This document shows, piece after piece, positions 39,657-44,224 of a stretch of 44,224 nucleotides of DNA (position 1 is the first letter of the stretch; each line of letters begins with the position of its first letter). The notes below the pieces were generated by a model that did no database searches, had not been told where the DNA came from, and saw only the letters and a list, made by a program, of their open reading frames with translations. Source of the DNA: Campylobacterales bacterium (lineage in GTDB: Bacteria; Campylobacterota; Campylobacteria; Campylobacterales; Nitratiruptoraceae); assembly GCA_027065825.1 (NCBI GenBank), contig JAMONM010000033.1, forward strand, positions 1-44,224, written 5' to 3'. The position numbers and the translations under genes are program-made.

Positions 39657-41332
39657 AAGACCCCTCCCAGATAGATATGAAAGGCGTTTTGAGAGAATTC
39701 GTCCATCCTAAAACCGAAATCGGCTCTAAGCTCTCCTATGACGGTATCGTATCTCAGACCGATTCCAGCTGAATTGACGGCCTTCGACAATATGTCGTAA
39801 CTGCGGTTTTTTATTGCTGTTCTGTCCCAAAATAGCGCACCTTTGATTTTTTCGTAAAGAGGGAAATCGGCCTCCAGGGAGGTATCGAGTAAAATCTTTC
39901 CCCCTATTTTGCATGCAGTATCTGTCGCAGTGAGTCTGTTATAGGAGTAGGCTCTGTTGGAATTGGCTCCTCCGGCATACAGCAGCCATGAGACGGGCGG
40001 ATCTCCCGACAACTCGGCCAAAAAGGAGATGTCGGCCTTAAAAGATAGCCCTATTTTGTTGAAAGTTTTCAAAAACTTGGCTTTTGTTGCGTTTTTGACA
40101 AATCTGTTCTTTTGGTCAAATAGTGCAAATTTGGTTTTGTTTTTCAAATAGTAGCCGTTTTTCGGAGATAGTTTGGAGTCTCTGGCGTCAATAGCGAATT
40201 CTACCGTAGGATAGATCAGATTGAATCTGCCCGTTTTGATACAGAGCTCCTCGGAAGAGATATCTATCTGTTCAGTTCCCATCGACAATTTAATCGATCT
40301 TTTATAGTACTCTTTCGCTATCGATACCGAAAAAGAGCCTTTTTTCTCTCTGAAAATCTCATATTTTTCATCGCTGTACGATGCTGTGAAGATCGTATCG
40401 AATCTACGGTCGAACATAGATAGCGAGGGTACGAAAAGAGAGATTTTTGAAAGTTTGAGATTTTTTGAGCTCTTTAGCTCGAAATAGAGCTGTTTTGAAG
40501 AGATGTTTAGATTTTTATATGAAATTGACGCCTTTGGGCCGTGAAGAGTCTCAAAACCTGCCGAAATACGGTATATATTGTTTTTATCTTTCTCTTTCGT
40601 CTTTACGTTAACGAAGATTTGATTGTCGATCTTTTTGCTGTAATCGATATAGACCGATTCGAAATACTCCAAAGAGTAGAGCGATCGGTAGCTCTCTTCC
40701 ACTTTCTCCAAATAAAACGGCTCATTCGGTTTTAAAAAAATGTGATCTTTTATGACCTCCTCCTTGAGGGTTGTGTTGCCGCTGAGAGTTACGCTCTTGA
40801 TTTTACAAGGAGATCCTTTTTGCAAATAGTAGACCAAATATGCAGTTTTCCTTTTTACGAACAGATATGCCTTCGCATCCAAGTCGAAACTGCAGTAGCC
40901 GGCTTTTAACAAGGCCTTTTTGATTCTCTCTTTGCTGAGGGCGAACTCCTTGGCGTTGAATCTGTCTCCGTTTTTTAAATTAATTAGATTTTTTATCGGA
41001 AAGTCTGAGGTTATCTCGACGGAGGCTATCTTTATAGGTCTGGACTCTCTGATTGAGAATATCACTCTTGTTTTTTTAGTTACCGTTTTGATTTGGGTAT
41101 CCCAAAATCCCTCCTCTTTATAAAAAAGCAGCAGCTGCTCCTTTAGGGGATCGATCAGTTTTTTATCTATTTTTACCTCTCTTTTTCCTCGCAGTTTATC
41201 CCAAAAGGAGCGCTCAAAGCCGAGCTCTTGGTAGAGTCTGTCGTCGCTAAAGAATCTGTTGCCTTCAAAAACCAGTATATACTCGCCGGCCCATAGCAGC
41301 ATTGGTATCAAAATCAGAGAAAAAAACTTCAA
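39653..41332 (-). CDS. tamA: BamA/TamA-family outer-membrane protein
   Basis: 559 residues with a signal peptide (FFSLILIPMLLWAGE), about three POTRA domains up to roughly residue 245 (SVTLSGNTTLKEEVIKDHIF is a clear POTRA start), and a 16-strand barrel (surface antigen domain). The conserved loop motif appears as AGGANSNRAYSYNRL, with RAY in place of the usual RGY/RGF. The barrel ends in FHIYLGGVF with a terminal phenylalanine. It is cotranscribed with the TamB-like gene. No GTG/TTG alternatives matter here; the ATG at 41332 is the natural start. Confidence 0.88.
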   Translation of the reverse strand: MKFFSLILIPMLLWAGEYILVFEGNRFFSDDRLYQELGFERSFWDKLRGKREVKIDKKLIDPLKEQLLLFYKEEGFWDTQIKTVTKKTRVIFSIRESRPIKIASVEITSDFPIKNLINLKNGDRFNAKEFALSKERIKKALLKAGYCSFDLDAKAYLFVKRKTAYLVYYLQKGSPCKIKSVTLSGNTTLKEEVIKDHIFLKPNEPFYLEKVEESYRSLYSLEYFESVYIDYSKKIDNQIFVNVKTKEKDKNNIYRISAGFETLHGPKASISYKNLNISSKQLYFELKSSKNLKLSKISLFVPSLSMFDRRFDTIFTASYSDEKYEIFREKKGSFSVSIAKEYYKRSIKLSMGTEQIDISSEELCIKTGRFNLIYPTVEFAIDARDSKLSPKNGYYLKNKTKFALFDQKNRFVKNATKAKFLKTFNKIGLSFKADISFLAELSGDPPVSWLLYAGGANSNRAYSYNRLTATDTACKIGGKILLDTSLEADFPLYEKIKGALFWDRTAIKNRSYDILSKAVNSAGIGLRYDTVIGELRADFGFRMDEFSQNAFHIYLGGVF

Positions 41333-41380
41333 GATATCCCTTTTTACGGTACAAGTTCGAATATATTATATCAACAAAAA

Positions 41381-41427
41381 AGTGTCACAATTAAATCATC
41401 TTCTTTGGCTACAATTACTGTGACACT
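41381..41427. promoter_or_regulatory. Inverted repeat upstream of nrdD
   Basis: AGTGTCACA (41381-41389) and TGTGACACT (41419-41427) are perfect nine-base complements separated by 29 bases. They end 22 bases before the nrdD ATG at 41450. They may be paired operators or a leader hairpin. They do not match the NrdR box consensus I know. Confidence 0.5.
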
Positions 41428-41449
41428 CCAAAAGTCCCAAGGAGAATTG

Positions 41450-43585
41450 ATGAGACTTCCGCTGCCTAAACTGATCATAAAACGTGACGGATCTACAGAG
41501 GATTTCAAAGCCTACAAGATCGAAGACGCAATCAAGGCGGCTTTTGACAGTGTGCTGGTTCCTTACGATAAAAGAGTCTACGAAAGCGTTTTGATTAGAA
41601 TATCTTTCGATACCGTAAAAGCCGTAGAAGAGATTCAGGACATCATCGAATACGAGCTCTATAGAGCCGGCTATTTCGATGTCATGAAATCCTTTATAAC
41701 ATATCGCTTTTTGCACAAGATGCAAAGAGAGCATATCGCCGGCCTGAGCGACGATACGACTTATATCAACTCCACCCAGAGCGTGGAGGAGTATATAAAC
41801 AAAAGCGACTGGAGAATCAATGCCAACGCTAATACTGGTTATTCTAACGCCGGTCTGGTAAACAATCTGGCCGGCAAGGTAATAGCCAATTTCTGGCTGG
41901 ACAAGGTCTATTCCAAAGAGGAGGGTTACGCCCATAGAAACGCCGATATTCACATTCACGATCTGGACTGTCTGACCGGTTATTGTGCCGGATGGAGTCT
42001 GAGAATGCTGTTGAACGAGGGATTTAACGGAGTTAGAGGTAGGGTGGAGAGCAAACCGCCGAACCATTTCAGATCGGCTCTGGGTCAAATGGCCAATTTT
42101 TTGGGTATATTGCAGAGCGAATGGGCCGGGGCCCAGGCATTTAGTTCCTTTGATACCTATTTGGCTCCGTACGTTTTCAAAGATCAGCTTCCGTACGAAG
42201 AGGTAAAAGAGGCTATCAGAAGCTTTGTTTACAATCTAAACGTTCCTGCCAGATGGGGGCAGAGTCCGTTTACCAACATAACGATCGACTGGACAGTTCC
42301 GGACGATCTCAAAGATCAGATCCCAACAAAAAACGATCGACACCTTTTTGAAGAGATCAAAGAGGATCCCAAACTTCTGCGTTTGGCCAAAGAGCGGGGA
42401 GTAGATTCGTTGACGGCTATGACCTACGCCCATTTTCAGCATGAGATGAACATCATTAACAGAGCCTTTTACGAGGTCATGACCGAAGGCGATAAAAACG
42501 GGCAGCCCTTTACGTTTCCTATTCCTACGGTCAACATTACCGAGGATTTCGACTGGTACGGGGAAAATACCGATATACTTTTCGAGAATACGGCTAAAAT
42601 AGGCAGCAGCTATTTTCAAAACTTTATAGGTAGTCAGTATATAATCGACCCCGAAACCGGAGAGAAAAAACCGAATCCGGACAGCTACAAACCGAACGCG
42701 GTACGCAGTATGTGTTGCAGACTGCAGCTGGATCTGAGAGAGTTGTTAAAGCGCGGCAACGGGCTTTTCGGCAGTGCGGAAATGACCGGCAGTATAGGCG
42801 TGGTGACTATAAACATGGCGAGACTGGGATATCGGTTCAAAGGGGATAAAAAAGGTCTTTATAAGGAGCTGGTCAGACTGATGGATCTGGCCAAATCGAC
42901 GCTGGAGAAAAAGAGGGCATTTGTAAACGAGATGTTCAAACGAGGTCTATATCCCTATACGGCCAGATATCTGAAAAACTTCGACAACCATTTTTCCACT
43001 ATCGGCGTAAACGGTATGAACGAGATGATCAGAAATTTTACGGGGGACAGTTACGATATAACCGACGAGAGAGGAATTGAGTTCGCTCTGGAGATTTTGG
43101 ATTTTATGAGGGATAGGCTAAAACAATATCAGGAAGAGACCAAAAACCTATACAATCTAGAAGCCACCCCTGCCGAAGGTACTACCTACAGATTCGCAAA
43201 AGAGGATAAAAAGAGATTTCCGGATATTATACAGGCCGGTTTCGGGGAGAATATATACTATACGAACTCCTCACAGATACCGGTGGGATTTACCGACGAT
43301 CCCTTTGAGGCTCTGGAGCTGCAGGACGAGCTACAGTGCAAATATACCGGCGGAACGGTTTTGCATCTGTATATGAGCGAAAAGGTCAGTTCCGCCGAGG
43401 CCGCCCGTAGACTGGTCAAAGCCGTTATAGAAAACTATAAACTCCCTTATATTACCGTAACGCCGCTGTTTTCGGTTTGTCCAAAACACGGCTATTTAAG
43501 CGGCGAATATGAATACTGTCCCAAATGTGACGATGAGATAGTGGCAGAGTATTTACGACAACAAACTTTAAAGGAGGAACAATGA
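41450..43585 (+). CDS. nrdD: Anaerobic ribonucleoside-triphosphate reductase NrdD, lacking the glycyl-radical tail
   Basis: 711 residues from the ATG at 41450 behind AAGGAGAA; the frame extends to a TTG at 41405 that lies inside an inverted repeat. An ATP-cone starts at the N terminus (IIKRDGSTEDFKAYKIEDAI). The catalytic core has HDLDCLTGYCAGWSLRMLL, NVPARWGQSPFTNI and MTGSIGVVTINMARLG. The protein ends with a zinc site (CPKHGYLSGEYEYCPKC) and stops 17 residues later. In usual NrdD the glycyl-radical motif follows that zinc site in the same chain; here it is in the next gene. It makes deoxyribonucleotides without oxygen. Confidence 0.93.
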   Translation: MRLPLPKLIIKRDGSTEDFKAYKIEDAIKAAFDSVLVPYDKRVYESVLIRISFDTVKAVEEIQDIIEYELYRAGYFDVMKSFITYRFLHKMQREHIAGLSDDTTYINSTQSVEEYINKSDWRINANANTGYSNAGLVNNLAGKVIANFWLDKVYSKEEGYAHRNADIHIHDLDCLTGYCAGWSLRMLLNEGFNGVRGRVESKPPNHFRSALGQMANFLGILQSEWAGAQAFSSFDTYLAPYVFKDQLPYEEVKEAIRSFVYNLNVPARWGQSPFTNITIDWTVPDDLKDQIPTKNDRHLFEEIKEDPKLLRLAKERGVDSLTAMTYAHFQHEMNIINRAFYEVMTEGDKNGQPFTFPIPTVNITEDFDWYGENTDILFENTAKIGSSYFQNFIGSQYIIDPETGEKKPNPDSYKPNAVRSMCCRLQLDLRELLKRGNGLFGSAEMTGSIGVVTINMARLGYRFKGDKKGLYKELVRLMDLAKSTLEKKRAFVNEMFKRGLYPYTARYLKNFDNHFSTIGVNGMNEMIRNFTGDSYDITDERGIEFALEILDFMRDRLKQYQEETKNLYNLEATPAEGTTYRFAKEDKKRFPDIIQAGFGENIYYTNSSQIPVGFTDDPFEALELQDELQCKYTGGTVLHLYMSEKVSSAEAARRLVKAVIENYKLPYITVTPLFSVCPKHGYLSGEYEYCPKCDDEIVAEYLRQQTLKEEQ

Positions 43586-43752
43586 ACAAAGAGGAGATTT
43601 TAAAAAAGATGTCCGAATATAGGACAAAATGCATGGTCTATACCAGAGTCATGGGGTATCACAGACCGGTTGAGAGCTTTAATATAGGCAAAAAGGGCGA
43701 ACACAAAGAGCGAAGGCAGTTCAAAGAGGAAAAATGCCGACTGACGGTATAA
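43582..43752 (+). CDS. Separate glycyl-radical segment of class III ribonucleotide reductase
   Basis: 56 residues from an ATG that overlaps the nrdD TGA (ATGA), with AAAGGAGG ten bases upstream. Residues about 19-47 match the C-terminal end of class III NrdD: VYTRVMGYHRPVESFNIGKK, where G25 in MGY corresponds to the radical glycine, followed by a basic tail. A helical lead (NKEEILKKMSEYR) could dock on NrdD. The gene sits between nrdD and the activase gene, so it should act as a small subunit carrying the radical. Frameshifting to join the two frames is an alternative, but the ATG and its own ribosome binding site favour separate translation. Confidence 0.82.
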   Translation: MNKEEILKKMSEYRTKCMVYTRVMGYHRPVESFNIGKKGEHKERRQFKEEKCRLTV

Positions 43753-44224
43753 AAGTTTACTCCTATACCCCGTTTACTCTAATCGATTATCCCGACAGAC
43801 CGGCGGCCATAGTCTGGCTCGCCGGGTGCAATATGAGGTGTCCATACTGTCATAACCCGGATATAGTCTTTGGAAAAAACGGACTCGATTTTAGTGTTGT
43901 CAGCTCTTTTTTGCAAAAGAGAAAGAAGGTATTAGAGGGCGTGGTTATCAGCGGCGGAGAGCCTACGTTGCATCCCGATTTGGAAAAAATTTGTATTCGC
44001 ATCAAGAAAATGGGATACAAGATCAAACTAGACACCAACGGTACCGGGGTGCATGTTGTGGAAAATCTGGCCTCAAAAGGATTGATCGACTATGTGGCGG
44101 TGGATATCAAAGCTTCGCCGACCAAATACGCCGCGGTTAGCGGCAAGGATACTTTTACCGAGACTATAGAGACGATCAAAACAGCCATGAAATACGATCT
44201 TGATATAGAGGCCAGGACTACTCT
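43734..44224 (+). CDS. nrdG: Anaerobic ribonucleotide reductase activating protein NrdG (partial)
   Basis: The ATG at 43734 lies inside the preceding 56-codon gene and has AAAGAGGA just upstream. The frame stays open to the right edge, giving 163 residues so far. The radical SAM cluster motif is C32-NMR-C36-PY-C39, followed by VISGGEPTLHPDLEKI and KLDTNGTG. The start TPFTLIDYPDRPAAIVWLAG is typical of NrdG/pyruvate formate-lyase-type activases. It would generate the glycyl radical on the small NrdD segment. Confidence 0.9.
   Translation, partial: MPTDGIKVYSYTPFTLIDYPDRPAAIVWLAGCNMRCPYCHNPDIVFGKNGLDFSVVSSFLQKRKKVLEGVVISGGEPTLHPDLEKICIRIKKMGYKIKLDTNGTGVHVVENLASKGLIDYVAVDIKASPTKYAAVSGKDTFTETIETIKTAMKYDLDIEARTT

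Noticed and set aside
43560-43590. Programmed frameshift joining nrdD to the glycyl-radical segment
   Set aside because: AGGAGG before the stop recalls frameshift signals, but it is equally a ribosome binding site for the overlapping ATG, and no clear slippery heptamer is present. Kept only as an alternative.
1-44224. CRISPR arrays, insertion sequences, tRNA/rRNA genes and prophage genes
   Set aside because: No regularly spaced repeats, transposase or integrase motifs, or cloverleaf-like sequences were noticed by reading; a dedicated search could not be run.

Overview
The window looks like a chromosomal segment of a denitrifying member of the Campylobacterota (formerly Epsilonproteobacteria), probably a respiratory chemolithotroph of the Nitratiruptor/Sulfurimonas/Sulfurovum/Hydrogenimonas kind. 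The evidence is the gene order napA-G-H-B-F-L-D without napC, a clade II nosZ with a C-terminal cytochrome c followed by nosB-D-G-C1-C2-H-F-L-Y without nosR, and compact operons with overlapping genes and several GTG/TTG starts. Genus assignment is inference. No rRNA, tRNA, CRISPR or insertion sequence was recognised. No gene-free stretch exceeds 300 bases.

Layout. 1-2099: the end of a polytopic membrane protein, then a DUF59 protein, a small membrane protein, a DUF1858/DUF2249 protein and a convergent FmdE-like gene. 2179-4174: a Crp/Fnr-type regulator and a membrane sensor with two NarX/PilJ-type sensing modules but no kinase. 4348-11743: periplasmic nitrate reductase operon ending in a PAS protein. 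11887-13143: a porin. 13184-13822: a second, cysteine-free Crp/Fnr regulator, read leftwards. 14072-18502: NO reductase norCB flanked by two small uncharacterised membrane-protein genes, then cytochrome cd1 nitrite reductase nirS. 18602-23237: heme d1 genes (a c-d1-c NirN-like protein, nirJ, nirF, nirE). 23534-33566: nitrous oxide reductase cluster. 33639-34664: di-heme peroxidase. 34665-37092: a divergent pair of heme d1 operons (precorrin-2 dehydrogenase leftwards; fused siroheme decarboxylase rightwards), each with one unknown membrane protein. 37089-41332: TamB/TamA-type envelope pair. 41450 to the right edge: anaerobic ribonucleotide reductase.

How it works together. Nitrate is reduced by NapAB, fed by NapGH. 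Nitrite goes to NO at NirS, whose d1 heme is built by NirE, the precorrin-2 dehydrogenase, the fused decarboxylase, NirJ, NirF and the NirN-like protein. NO goes to N2O at NorCB. N2O goes to N2 at NosZ, fed by NosG/H and NosC1/C2. Six 14-bp Fnr/Dnr-type boxes precede napA, the porin, nor, nosB, the peroxidase and the divergent d1 operons. Each has an AT-rich -10-like element about 27.5-29.5 bp from the box centre, as in activator-dependent promoters. They fall into two sequence classes, TTGAC-N4-GTCAA and TTGAT-N4-ATCAA.

Most unusual points: (1) the class III ribonucleotide reductase appears split, with the glycyl-radical segment on a separate 56-residue gene between nrdD and nrdG; (2) cNOR lacks neighbouring norQ/norD but is bracketed by two unknown small membrane proteins, and NorC carries a long insertion; (3) a NirN-like protein has cytochrome c domains at both ends; (4) a NarX-like sensor has no output domain; (5) a 23-bp near-perfect inverted repeat and several hairpins lie at the joints of the nor/nir and nosZ/nosB units.
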